A stretch of 64,000 nt of DNA from Prevotellaceae bacterium UBA4361 (lineage in GTDB: Bacteria; Bacteroidota; Bacteroidia; Bacteroidales; Bacteroidaceae), in contig DGSN01000023.1 of NCBI GenBank assembly GCA_002393575.1, positions 17,924 to 81,923 on the forward strand, given 5' to 3'. The notes below the pieces were generated by a model. That model was not told the DNA's origin, did not search any database, and was given only the letters and a program-made list of their open reading frames with translations. Positions 53,186 to 61,591 of the stretch are shown here, one piece after another. The translations under genes and the position numbers were made by a program. Position 1 is the stretch's first letter; every line of letters starts with the position of its first letter.

Positions 53186-54505
53186 CTATTTGGGGGCTTG
53201 GTTGGAGGAATTGTTGGAAGGGTTGTTGGGACGATTCGGACGGTTTGGCTTGTTTCTGCGTGGACGATTGGCTGGTGCTGCTTCGTTGGCAGATGGAGCA
53301 GGAGCTGCGTTCTTGTCGTCCTTGTTTTCTTTGGCAGGGTTGGAGGCGGCAACTTCCTTTGGAGCGTTCTGCTTTTTAGCTGGTTTGGCATCGTTGCGCT
53401 TTTCGGCATCCTCGCCTTTGCGTCGCTTGTTCTTCTTGTTGGAGCGTGAGCGGTCGAAGCGATTGATGTTCTCCTGGTCGAGCAGGTCTTTCGACTCTTC
53501 GCGAATGGGTTCGCCGTTCTCGGTGAGCGCTTCTGGTTTCAGTCCCTCGCGGTTCATGCTGATGATTTCGAAGGCGCGACGGGAAGAGATGGTGTGCGCA
53601 TTGGCAAGCACGTGCTTGTCGGTAGAGTAGGTGATGAGGTGCGCAAGGATGTCTGCCTTGAAGAAGAAGTATTCGCCGTCCTTGGTGTGGAGGGTGATTT
53701 CGCGTGATGGCAGTCGCTTGAGCGACTCAACGTACTGGTCAACTTCGTAGTTGAGGCAGCACTTCAGCTTGGCGCATTGTCCTGCCAGTTTTTGCGGATT
53801 GAGGGAAATGTCCTGGAAACGAGCGGCACTGGTGCTCACGCTGGAGAAATTCGTCATCCACGTGGCGCAACAGAGCTCTCGACCGCATGGGCCGATACCA
53901 CCGATGCGTCCTGCTTCCTGACGAGCGCCAATCTGTTTCATTTCGATGCGCACACGGAAACGCTCTGCCAGTACCTTGATGAGTTGGCGGAAATCGACGC
54001 GTTCGTCAGCGATGTAGTAGAAGATGGCTTTGTTGCCATCGCCTTGGTATTCCACGTCGCCAATCTTCATTTTCAAGCCGAGGTCGAGTGCGATTTGGCG
54101 TGATTCAATCATCGTCTCGTGTTCGAGGGCTTTTGCTTCGCGATATTTCTCCATATCGACGTTGCGGGCACGGCGATAGATACGCTTGAGTTCCACGTCG
54201 GGCTTGAGGTTGGCTTTCTTGATTTGCAGTGCCACGAGTCGTCCCGTCATGGTGACGGTGCCGATGTCGTGTCCTGGGTTTGCCTCCACTGCCACGATGT
54301 CGCCTTTTGCGAGGTCGAGATTGTTGGAGTTGATGAAATATCCCTTGCGAGGTGGCTTGAACTGCACCTCCACGATGTTGCTCATTGCCGCGTTGTCGGG
54401 CAGGTCGGCGAGCCAGTCGTATGTGTTGAGCTTGTCGGTTTGGCGATTGCAGCCTTTTGCGCAAAGTCCGCGTCCGCCTCCGCAGCAGATTTGATAGTCA
54501 GACAT
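53186..54505 (-). CDS. PSP1/RicT (YaaT)-like protein
   Basis: 439 residues. N-terminal Cys-rich start ('CCGGGRGLCAKGC'), the PSP1 domain ('NIVEVQFKPPRKGYFINSNN' through 'IGGIGPCGRELCCATW', conserved Cys pairs), then 'CAKLKCCLNYEVDQYVESL'. Residues after about 345 are a low-complexity Lys/Asn/Pro tail. The B. subtilis homologue belongs to an Fe-S-containing complex that affects RNA maturation; the role here is not known. Between holB and gldH in one operon. Confidence 0.87.
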   Translation of the reverse strand: MSDYQICCGGGRGLCAKGCNRQTDKLNTYDWLADLPDNAAMSNIVEVQFKPPRKGYFINSNNLDLAKGDIVAVEANPGHDIGTVTMTGRLVALQIKKANLKPDVELKRIYRRARNVDMEKYREAKALEHETMIESRQIALDLGLKMKIGDVEYQGDGNKAIFYYIADERVDFRQLIKVLAERFRVRIEMKQIGARQEAGRIGGIGPCGRELCCATWMTNFSSVSTSAARFQDISLNPQKLAGQCAKLKCCLNYEVDQYVESLKRLPSREITLHTKDGEYFFFKADILAHLITYSTDKHVLANAHTISSRRAFEIISMNREGLKPEALTENGEPIREESKDLLDQENINRFDRSRSNKKNKRRKGEDAEKRNDAKPAKKQNAPKEVAASNPAKENKDDKNAAPAPSANEAAPANRPRRNKPNRPNRPNNPSNNSSNQAPK

Positions 54506-54534
54506 AAGTGTTGTGAGTGTATGTGTATGTTTGC

Positions 54535-55713
54535 TTATCGGTTTTTAATTAATACAATCATTTTCAGGGCAAAATCGAAGAAGAGAATCTTGGGGTTCGC
54601 ATTCTGCTCGATGTCTCGTTGTGCGAGGGAAAGCTCCGTCATGATGCCGATGACGTTGCGCTCGTTGATGAAGGGGGCGAACTTGACGGCGAACTGGCTT
54701 TCTTCCTCGTTCATGTAGTTGAGGATGGGGCGATGGAAGTTGTAGATGAAGTTCTCGCGCAGCAGTCGCTGGCAATAGACGAGGAATGTCTTCTGTCGTT
54801 CGCGTCCTAAGGATGCCACCTCTTCGCTCCATTCCTTCATTTCCTTCACCTTTCGCATGTAGGAGAGACGCATGAGTCGGACGAAGAGTTCGAAGTATTC
54901 CGATTCGTCCGTGTCGCTGGTGATGGCACGCAGTGCTGCTGTCATGCTGCCATTGGCAATGTGTGCAATGCGCTTGGCTTCGTTCTCGGCAATGCCGTTC
55001 CTGGCGATGAGTGCCTGTTCGATTTCCTTTTCTGGAAGGACGGGAACGTCAATCATCTGTGTGCGGCTGCGGATGGTTTGCAGCACGAGGTCGGGACGCT
55101 CGCTGACCAAGAGGAACACCGTTTGCTGAGGCGGTTCTTCCAAGAGCTTGAGCATCTTGTTGGCACAGGATTCGTGCATCTTCTCAGGCAGCCAAATGAT
55201 GCACACTTTGTAGCCTCCTTGACTTGACTTGAGCGAGAGTTTGCGGGCTATGGCATCGCTCTCTTCCACGTACATGAGGAGTTGCTGGTTCTCGGCTCCC
55301 GAAGCTTTCATCCATTCGGCGTAACCGAAATAGGGATTGTCGAGGAGCAGTTCGCGCCACTCTGTGAGGAAGTCGTCGCAGAGGTTGACCTTGCCTGCCT
55401 TCTTCTTGAAGATGGGGAAGGCGAAGTGGAGGTCGGGATGCTGTAGTTTCTCAGCCATGATGCAGGCGTTGCAGTGTCCGCAAGCGTGGTCGAGTGGGGC
55501 AACTGGTTCGGGGTCGCCAAACATGCTGGGGCCATTGTCCTGCGGCATCTTGCCCGTGCAAAGCAGATACTGGGCGAAAGCCACTGCCAAGGGCAACGCA
55601 CCGCAACCCTCTTTGCCACAGAGCATAAGCGCATGAGGCACGCGTCCGTTCTGTGCGTCCTTGATGAGTTTGTGCTTGATGGCTTCTTGGCCTATGATGT
55701 CGGTGAACTGCAT
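54535..55713 (-). CDS. holB: DNA polymerase III delta' subunit
   Basis: 392 residues. The clamp-loader AAA+ fold shows as 'MLCGKEGCGALPLAVAFAQY' (degenerate P-loop, as in delta'), a zinc-binding 'CGHCNAC', 'VCIIWLPEKMHESCANKMLK' and 'LLEEPPQQTVFLLVSERPDL' (SRC-like region). Delta' opens the sliding clamp together with delta and tau/gamma. First gene of the operon with the PSP1 and gldH genes. Its upstream region contains the 22-bp-period array 2. Confidence 0.93.
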   Translation of the reverse strand: MQFTDIIGQEAIKHKLIKDAQNGRVPHALMLCGKEGCGALPLAVAFAQYLLCTGKMPQDNGPSMFGDPEPVAPLDHACGHCNACIMAEKLQHPDLHFAFPIFKKKAGKVNLCDDFLTEWRELLLDNPYFGYAEWMKASGAENQQLLMYVEESDAIARKLSLKSSQGGYKVCIIWLPEKMHESCANKMLKLLEEPPQQTVFLLVSERPDLVLQTIRSRTQMIDVPVLPEKEIEQALIARNGIAENEAKRIAHIANGSMTAALRAITSDTDESEYFELFVRLMRLSYMRKVKEMKEWSEEVASLGRERQKTFLVYCQRLLRENFIYNFHRPILNYMNEEESQFAVKFAPFINERNVIGIMTELSLAQRDIEQNANPKILFFDFALKMIVLIKNR

Positions 55714-55777
55714 GTGTTGACGATGTGAATCAGTCGTGGGTAATCAGTGAGGTTTTTGTTAGGATTGGCTGAACGGA

Positions 55778-55881
55778 CGAGGGCTCAACGTTTTCGTGAC
55801 GAGGGCTCGTTGTCGTTCAGACGAGGGCTCGCTATTGAAATAACGAGGGCTCGCGCATATAGTTGAATCGAAATAGCGCTT
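55778..55881. repeat. 22-bp-period array 2 (four CGAGGGCTC(G/A) repeats plus fixed module)
   Basis: Repeats start at 55778, 55800, 55822 and 55844, exactly 22 bases apart, with different 12-base spacers. TAGTTGAATC follows 16 bases after the last repeat start (55860) and GCGCTT 16 bases later (55876): the same offsets as array 1. The 10-mer is the reverse complement of that in array 1 while the downstream module has the same orientation. It lies between metF and holB. Confidence 0.85.
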
Positions 55882-55887
55882 GGGTGC

Positions 55888-56850
55888 TTAGTAAATGGCG
55901 GTTGCGATTTGACGAATGGAATCGACAGCCGACATGGTGTAGAAGTGGATGGATGGCACACCGTGCTCGATGAGTTCTTTGCACTGTGCTATGCCCCATT
56001 CGATGCCGAGTTGCTTCATTTCCTCGTCTGTCTTGCATTTCTCTGCCTCCTTGCTCAGTGCTTCGGGCAGGTCGAGGTGGAATGTCTTTGGCACCACGGT
56101 GAACTGGGAGAGCTTGCTGAGTGGTTTCAGTGCAGGGATGATGGGGATGGTGATGCCGTTTGCACGAGCTTCTTTCACGAAGCTGAAGTATTTCGAGTTG
56201 TCGAAGAACATCTGTGTGATGGCGTAGTCGGCTCCCATTTCCTGCTTGCGCTTGAGGATTTGCATGTCGTAGCCGATGTTGGGTGCTTCCTCGTGCTTCT
56301 CTGGATAACATGCCACTCCGAAGGAGAAAGGTGTGCCAGGATGCTTGATGGGAGTACCGTCCATGAAGAAACCATCGTTGAATTGGTTCACTTGCTGGAT
56401 GAGTTCGGTGGTGTGGGAATAGCCTCCAGGTGTTGGCTCGAAGCGGGATTCGTCCTTCGCCTTGTCGCCACGCAGCAGGAGGAGGTCCTTGATGCCGAGG
56501 AACTGGAGGTCGAGCAGCATGTACTCGATGTCTTCCTTGGTGAATCCACTGCAAACGACGTGGGGCACGACCTTGATGTCGTACTTGCGCATGATGGCAG
56601 AAGCCACGGCGATGGTGCCTGGACGACGGCGCAGACGGGAACGCGTGAAGGTGCCGTCGGGCTGCTCGTTATACACGTATTCGCTGCGGTGCGTGGTGAT
56701 GTTGATGTACTTGGGTCCGAACTCTTTGAGCAAGTCGATGGTGCGGAACAAACTGGCTGTTCCGTTTCCCTTGAGTGGCGGTAACACTTCAAAGGAAAAA
56801 CTCGTTGATTTCTCTTCGGTTATGATGTCAGAAATGCTCATTTCTTTCAA
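55888..56850 (-). CDS. metF: 5,10-methylenetetrahydrofolate reductase
   Basis: 320 residues, full length. 'STSFSFEVLPP' opens the TIM barrel with the catalytic Glu; 'YINITTHRSEY', 'LLLLRGDKAKDESRF' and 'ADYAITQMFFDNSKYFSFV' are the FAD and folate segments. It makes 5-methyl-THF for methionine synthesis in the cytoplasm. Single gene with its own promoter; array 2 follows it. Confidence 0.96.
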   Translation of the reverse strand: MKEMSISDIITEEKSTSFSFEVLPPLKGNGTASLFRTIDLLKEFGPKYINITTHRSEYVYNEQPDGTFTRSRLRRRPGTIAVASAIMRKYDIKVVPHVVCSGFTKEDIEYMLLDLQFLGIKDLLLLRGDKAKDESRFEPTPGGYSHTTELIQQVNQFNDGFFMDGTPIKHPGTPFSFGVACYPEKHEEAPNIGYDMQILKRKQEMGADYAITQMFFDNSKYFSFVKEARANGITIPIIPALKPLSKLSQFTVVPKTFHLDLPEALSKEAEKCKTDEEMKQLGIEWGIAQCKELIEHGVPSIHFYTMSAVDSIRQIATAIY

Positions 56851-56864
56851 TGGAATTTGAAGTG

Positions 56865-56872
56865 CAAAGTTA
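56865..56872 (-). promoter_or_regulatory. -7 box TAACTTTG for metF
   Basis: Reverse-strand TAnnTTTG, 15 bases before the ATG, so the leader is very short. Confidence 0.6.
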
Positions 56873-56937
56873 ACCCTTTTTTCCGAGATATGAGGAATTT
56901 ATGGGAGAAAATTGCTTGCGTTTACAAAAATGATGTG

Positions 56938-56945
56938 TAACTTTG
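56938..56945 (+). promoter_or_regulatory. -7 box TAACTTTG for the ACT-PFL operon
   Basis: TAnnTTTG with 'ttgcttgcg' about 20 bases upstream. Confidence 0.6.
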
Positions 56946-56973
56946 TGGCCAAATTGATTCAAACAAGAAAATT

Positions 56974-57246
56974 ATGACTCGTGCTATTATAACGGTTGTT
57001 GGCAAGGACACGGTGGGTATCATTGCCAAGGTCTGCACGTATTTGGCAGACAAGAACATTAACATTCTGGATATTTCGCAAACCATTGTTCAGGAGTTTT
57101 TCAACATGATGATGATTGTCGATATGTCGAAATGCACATCGCCATTCAACACGGTTGCTGACGAACTGGCAGAGGTGGGCACGCGTACTGGCGTGCAGGT
57201 GAAGTGCCAGTTGGAGGATATTTTCAGTAAAATGCACAGGATTTAA
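56974..57246 (+). CDS. ACT-domain protein (UPF0237 family)
   Basis: 90 residues forming a single ACT domain: 'MTRAIITVVGKDTVGIIAKV', 'LADKNINILDISQTIVQEFF' and a final helix. ACT domains bind small ligands, often amino acids. It is regularly found before a UPF0210/PFL gene, as here (11-base gap), and probably regulates or partners it. Confidence 0.92.
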   Translation: MTRAIITVVGKDTVGIIAKVCTYLADKNINILDISQTIVQEFFNMMMIVDMSKCTSPFNTVADELAEVGTRTGVQVKCQLEDIFSKMHRI

Positions 57247-57257
57247 GGCAGGCTCTT

Positions 57258-58631
57258 ATGATTAACATTTCAGAGGTTATCGAAACCAACAAAATGATTG
57301 AGCAGGAGAATCTCGACGTGCGAACTATCACGCTGGGAATCAGTCTGCTGGATTGTGCTGACTCCGACTTGGAGGCTTGTTGCCAGAAGATATACGACAA
57401 GGTGACGACGAGGGCTCGCGACTTGGTGAAGACGGGTGAGGAAATCTCGCATGAATTTGCCATCCCGATTGTCAACAAGCGCATCTCGGTGACGCCCATC
57501 TCGATTGTGGGAAGTGCCTGCTGCCACACGCCTAACGACTACGTGAAGATTTGCCAAACGCTCGACCGTGCTGCGCATGAAGTGGGCGTGAACTTCATCG
57601 GTGGATTCAGTGCTGTGGTGTCGAAAGGCATGACACGTTCCGACGAACTGCTCATCCGTTCCATCCCTGAGGCTTTGGCAACCACGGAGCGCATCTGTTC
57701 CTCTGTGATTGTGGGTAGTACGAAGACTGGCATCAATATGGACACGGTGCGACTGATGGGCGACATCATCAAGGAAACGGCTGAGGCGACGAAGGACCGC
57801 GATTCCTTGGGCTGCGCCAAACTGGTGGTGCTTTGCAATGCTCCCGACGACAACCCGTTCATGGCTGGCGCGTTCCACGGTGTGAGCGAAGCCGACGCCA
57901 TCATCAATGTGGGTGTCAGCGGTCCAGGCGTTGTGAAGTATGCTTTGGAACAAATGGACAAGGACGGCTTGCAGAATTTCGAGGTGCTTTGCGAAACCAT
58001 CAAGCGCACGGCTTTCAAGATTACGCGTGTGGGACAGCTTGTGGCTCAGGAGGCTTCGAAGCGTCTCAACATTCCGTTTGGCATCATCGATTTGAGCTTG
58101 GCACCGACCCCAGCCATTGGCGATTCCGTTGCCGACATCCTTCAGTGCATCGGTGTGGAAAGGGCTGGTGCTCCAGGAACCACGGCGGCTTTGGCTCTGC
58201 TCAACGACCAAGTGAAGAAGGGCGGTGTGATGGCATCGAGCTATGTGGGCGGTCTGTCGGGCGCTTTCATCCCTGTAAGCGAGGACCAAGGCATGATTGA
58301 TGCCGTGAATGCTGGTGCGCTGACCATTGAAAAACTGGAAGCGATGACTTGTGTTTGTTCGGTGGGGCTGGATATGATTGCCATTCCTGGCGACACGCCA
58401 AGCACGACGATTGCGGGTATCATTGCCGACGAATCGGCGATTGGTATGGTCAATCAGAAAACCACGGCTGTGCGCATCATTCCTGTCGTTGGGAAGGATG
58501 TAGGCGACATGGTGGAATTTGGTGGATTGTTGGGTTATGCGCCTGTCATGCCAGTCAATTCGTTCGCGTGCAATCGTTTCGTGGATAGAGGTGGACGCAT
58601 TCCTGCGCCTATCCATTCTTTCAAGAACTGA
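57258..58631 (+). CDS. PFL-family protein (UPF0210/DUF711)
   Basis: 457 residues, full length. Conserved blocks include 'HEFAIPIVNKRISVTPISIV', 'GFSAVVSKGMTRSDELLIRS' and 'GAPGTTAALALLNDQVKKGG'. The fold is related to glycyl-radical enzymes (pyruvate formate-lyase-like) but without a clear Gly-radical loop; its activity is unknown. Co-transcribed with the ACT gene. Confidence 0.92.
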   Translation: MINISEVIETNKMIEQENLDVRTITLGISLLDCADSDLEACCQKIYDKVTTRARDLVKTGEEISHEFAIPIVNKRISVTPISIVGSACCHTPNDYVKICQTLDRAAHEVGVNFIGGFSAVVSKGMTRSDELLIRSIPEALATTERICSSVIVGSTKTGINMDTVRLMGDIIKETAEATKDRDSLGCAKLVVLCNAPDDNPFMAGAFHGVSEADAIINVGVSGPGVVKYALEQMDKDGLQNFEVLCETIKRTAFKITRVGQLVAQEASKRLNIPFGIIDLSLAPTPAIGDSVADILQCIGVERAGAPGTTAALALLNDQVKKGGVMASSYVGGLSGAFIPVSEDQGMIDAVNAGALTIEKLEAMTCVCSVGLDMIAIPGDTPSTTIAGIIADESAIGMVNQKTTAVRIIPVVGKDVGDMVEFGGLLGYAPVMPVNSFACNRFVDRGGRIPAPIHSFKN

Positions 58632-58653
58632 CAATCAGACATGAAGATAAAGA

Positions 58654-58698
58654 AAAATGGGACTGTAAGCGATGATGTTCTGCTTACAGTCCCATTTT
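58654..58698. terminator. Bidirectional terminator
   Basis: Perfect 17-bp stem (aaaatgggactgtaagc) with loop gatgatgttct. Ends both the PFL operon (+) and the lipoprotein gene (-). Confidence 0.9.
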
Positions 58699-59355
58699 GT
58701 ATTGTTTCTCGCCTTCGTTCGTGTTGACAAAGAAGAAAAGGCTGTCGGCTTTGTCTTTCACGTGATAAAGCGGAAGGCTGAGATATGATTTTTGTGTGTA
58801 TGACTCGGGGTCGGTCGTTGGTCGCTGGTGAATCAGACTGACGTGCATGATTGTTTTGCCTGTTGAGGCTGAGACAGTGGTGCTGTCGATGCTGAAGGCA
58901 AATTTGTGGGACGCTACGCTGGTTGTGAGATAACCAAAATTCATGTTGAAGTAGCGGTCGGTCTGCCATGTGCTATACACTTGCACAGGGCTGTGCTCAT
59001 GCGTTTTCAGACGGTCGGAGGCAACGGGGAAAGATGAGAAGATGTTTTGCAGTTGATAAATCTTGGCATACTGCGTTGCCTTGCCACTCTCGTCTTTCAC
59101 CGCTTCGTACACGGTGATGCAACGATAGGTGCTGTCAGCTGCTGAGGCACCAATCCGCTGATTCTTCAAGTAGAGTATTTCGCCGTTATCTCTTTTGATG
59201 TAGGCGATGGTCTTGTCTGCATTCGATGTGGCATCCACCAGTTCTGTCACGACGGAAGGATAGGTGTAGTCGTCATCGTTCGAACAAGCCGAGAACAACA
59301 GGATGAATCCGCTGAGCATGAATAACTTGAAGAAGGTTGGACTGGTCTTTCTCAT
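58684..59355 (-). CDS. NigD-like lipoprotein
   Basis: 223 residues. Lipoprotein signal ending at Cys24 ('ILLFSACSNDDD'). Two beta-domains: 'TIAYIKRDNGEILYLKNQRI' (OB-like) and a C-terminal beta-sandwich ending 'DSLFFFVNTNEGEKQYKMGL'. This matches the NigD-like family of Bacteroidota, often near bacteriocin or envelope genes, function unknown. The stop overlaps the terminator. Its start is 6 bases after the acyltransferase gene. Confidence 0.8.
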   Translation of the reverse strand: MRKTSPTFFKLFMLSGFILLFSACSNDDDYTYPSVVTELVDATSNADKTIAYIKRDNGEILYLKNQRIGASAADSTYRCITVYEAVKDESGKATQYAKIYQLQNIFSSFPVASDRLKTHEHSPVQVYSTWQTDRYFNMNFGYLTTSVASHKFAFSIDSTTVSASTGKTIMHVSLIHQRPTTDPESYTQKSYLSLPLYHVKDKADSLFFFVNTNEGEKQYKMGL

Positions 59356-59361
59356 GTGCTT

Positions 59362-60507
59362 CTATTGTTTTCTTGTTGCTTCTTCGTGATTGAAAACCAC
59401 GTTGGCATACATCGTGAGGAAACGCTCGGTGAGGAACGGCATGTCGGGCTTGTCCAACTGCACCATCGAGAGTTTCTTCTGCATGTACCCTTCGAATTGC
59501 AACTTCTGTTCTGCCGTGTATTTGTCAGCAAAGCTGTTGCTTCCACGGAGCAAGTCGGCTGCAATGTAGTTGTTAGGGTAGAGCTGGTAATGCGAATGAA
59601 TCTCCTGGTCGATGTGCTCAGCCACAGCTTTGTAGTAATCAGCCTTTGGCATGTCAGTTGGCAAGGTGTCGAGCCAGTCGTTGATACATGGAGCAGCATG
59701 GTAGTGGATGTGTCCCTTCGGACCGAAGATGCCAGTGCGCATGTTGTCAAGGTCGTCTTGCTGACTCTTCTTGAAACCTTCGATGTCGCGCTTGTTCTGG
59801 AACTCCTGTGCCTTGAGGTAGTCGCAAGGATCGAACTCATAACTGATGGAAAGCGGAACGATGTTGAGTTCTCGCAGGTCTCCACCCATTGCCATCATCT
59901 TCAGTACGCTCTCCTGTGTGCGGTCGTTGGAGTCCTTGGCACGTCCTTCGCGCTGGGCAATCCATAGGTTTTCATGCTTTTCCGTGATGGCAAAGTGCAT
60001 GTATCGTGAGAGCTTGACGGAAGCTAAGAGCATCTGGCGCATGGTGAGTGCTCGCTGCACGATGAACGACTTGTTGACACGCACCAACTCGCGAATCCAC
60101 GGCTTGATGAGCAGATTGTCGCCGATGGCAATTTCCGCTGTTGTCAATCCGTTGTCTTGCAGCACATAGCAGAGGAAGGCTGAATCGAGCACAATGTCGC
60201 GGTGATTGGAGACAAACGTGTGGCATCTCGTCCTTTCCGTGTCGTTGACCACGGAGGAGAAATCTGATGTCAGTCCTGCTGAGGCATGTTCAAGAAGCTG
60301 TGTGAGAACAGGATAGACGAGTTTGGCTTGCAATTCCTGTGCTGTCTTGGTGGATCGAATCAAGGCTGCCACCTGTTCTATCGGGATGTTCTGATAGACC
60401 GTCTTGAGCGCGGACAGAAAATCAGGATTGGCAAGCAGACGGTCATACACTTCGGGCAATTCCTCTGGCAGATAAGGACGAATGTCGTCGAAATCGTGAA
60501 TGTTCAT
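59362..60507 (-). CDS. PlsC-like glycerolipid acyltransferase
   Basis: 381 residues. The acyltransferase block reads 'VSNHRDIVLDSAFLCYVL' followed by 'REGRAKDSNDRT', similar to the NHx(4)D and EGxxR motifs of PlsB/PlsC enzymes, though the spacing from His to Asp is five residues here. No membrane helix is evident. It probably acylates glycerol-3-phosphate, lyso-PA or a similar acceptor at the membrane. Part of a minus-strand cluster from the PASTA gene to the NigD-like gene. Confidence 0.78.
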   Translation of the reverse strand: MNIHDFDDIRPYLPEELPEVYDRLLANPDFLSALKTVYQNIPIEQVAALIRSTKTAQELQAKLVYPVLTQLLEHASAGLTSDFSSVVNDTERTRCHTFVSNHRDIVLDSAFLCYVLQDNGLTTAEIAIGDNLLIKPWIRELVRVNKSFIVQRALTMRQMLLASVKLSRYMHFAITEKHENLWIAQREGRAKDSNDRTQESVLKMMAMGGDLRELNIVPLSISYEFDPCDYLKAQEFQNKRDIEGFKKSQQDDLDNMRTGIFGPKGHIHYHAAPCINDWLDTLPTDMPKADYYKAVAEHIDQEIHSHYQLYPNNYIAADLLRGSNSFADKYTAEQKLQFEGYMQKKLSMVQLDKPDMPFLTERFLTMYANVVFNHEEATRKQ

Positions 60508-60560
60508 AGCTTCTTCTTGTTTTTGGGGTTCTGAATGGATGCTCTTGCTTGGGAAAACTC

Positions 60561-61562
60561 TTAAGAGAGCTTCACGGCAATGATGTCGGAAAGCATGTCC
60601 TTCATCTCAATCTTGGCGTAGGCGGCTTGCTGAGGAATGAAGGATGTGGCTGTCATGCCAGGAGTGGTGTTGACTTCGAGGAGGTTGATGATGTCGATGT
60701 CCTCGCCCTGTGCATTCTTGCTGTGCGAAATGATGTAGTCGATGCGGGCAAGACCGCTGGCACCAATGATGTCGTAGATGGCAGCGGTGAGTTTCTTCAC
60801 GCGCTCTGTCGTTTCTTCAGGCAGACGTGCTGGCGTGATTTCTTCCACAGCACCGTTGTACTTGGCATCGTAGTCGAAGAATTCGTTGTGCGAAACCACT
60901 TCGGTGATAGGCAACACATGCACACCGTCTTTTGTCTTATATACGCCGTTGGCAATCTCTGTTCCCACGAGCATACTTTCAATCATCACTTCGGGGCTTT
61001 CTTTCATGGCCTTGGCAATGGCTGGCTGAATCTGCTCGGCGGTCTTCACCTTCGTTACGCCAAAGCTGGAACCACCTGCGTTGGGCTTAATGAAGCAAGG
61101 CAGACCAATGCGTGAAACGACGTCTTCGTCGCTCACCGTTTGTCCTTCGCGAATCAACATGCTGTCTGCCACGCGAATGCCGAAGCTCTTGAGGTATTGG
61201 TTGAGCGCGAACTTGTTGAAGGTCATTGCTTCCACGAGCACATTGCTGGTGGAGTAAGGGATATGAAGCAGGTCGAAATAGCCTTGCAGGATGCCGTCTT
61301 CTCCTGGTGTGCCATGAATGGTGATGTATGCGTAGTCGGGTATGATTTTTTCTCCATTGTCCATGAAGGAAAAGTCGTGGCGATTGACAGGGCTCTTGCT
61401 GCCATCGGCAAGGTGAGCCTCCCATGCCTTGCTGGAAATCTCAACCGTATAGACAATGAACTTGTCGCGGTCGAGCCATGAATTGATGCCAGCGGCAGAG
61501 CGAAGCGATACGTCGTGTTCTGATGAGTCGCCACCAGCAATGATTGCAATAATCTTTTTCAT
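60561..61562 (-). CDS. ddl: D-alanine--D-alanine ligase
   Basis: 333 residues from ATG 61562 ('MKKIIAIIAGGDSSEHDVSL'); the open frame runs on to 61733 but that part is the shadow of the upstream gene. ATP-grasp blocks: 'YITIHGTPGEDGILQGYFDL', 'CFIKPNAGGSSFGVTKVKTA', and 'NLLEVNTTPGMT' with the Mg-binding Glu/Asn. It makes D-Ala-D-Ala for peptidoglycan. Starts 29 bases after the pseudouridine synthase gene. Confidence 0.96.
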   Translation of the reverse strand: MKKIIAIIAGGDSSEHDVSLRSAAGINSWLDRDKFIVYTVEISSKAWEAHLADGSKSPVNRHDFSFMDNGEKIIPDYAYITIHGTPGEDGILQGYFDLLHIPYSTSNVLVEAMTFNKFALNQYLKSFGIRVADSMLIREGQTVSDEDVVSRIGLPCFIKPNAGGSSFGVTKVKTAEQIQPAIAKAMKESPEVMIESMLVGTEIANGVYKTKDGVHVLPITEVVSHNEFFDYDAKYNGAVEEITPARLPEETTERVKKLTAAIYDIIGASGLARIDYIISHSKNAQGEDIDIINLLEVNTTPGMTATSFIPQQAAYAKIEMKDMLSDIIAVKLS

Positions 61563-61591
61563 TTTTTGTGCTATGTTTGTTTGTTGAATAC

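Noticed and set aside
57409..57418. CGAGGGCTCG inside the PFL gene
   Set aside because: Single copy within a conserved coding stretch, without the 22-bp period or the downstream module; taken as chance.
57270..58634. 454-residue minus-strand open frame opposite the PFL gene
   Set aside because: Arg/His-rich shadow of a conserved gene.
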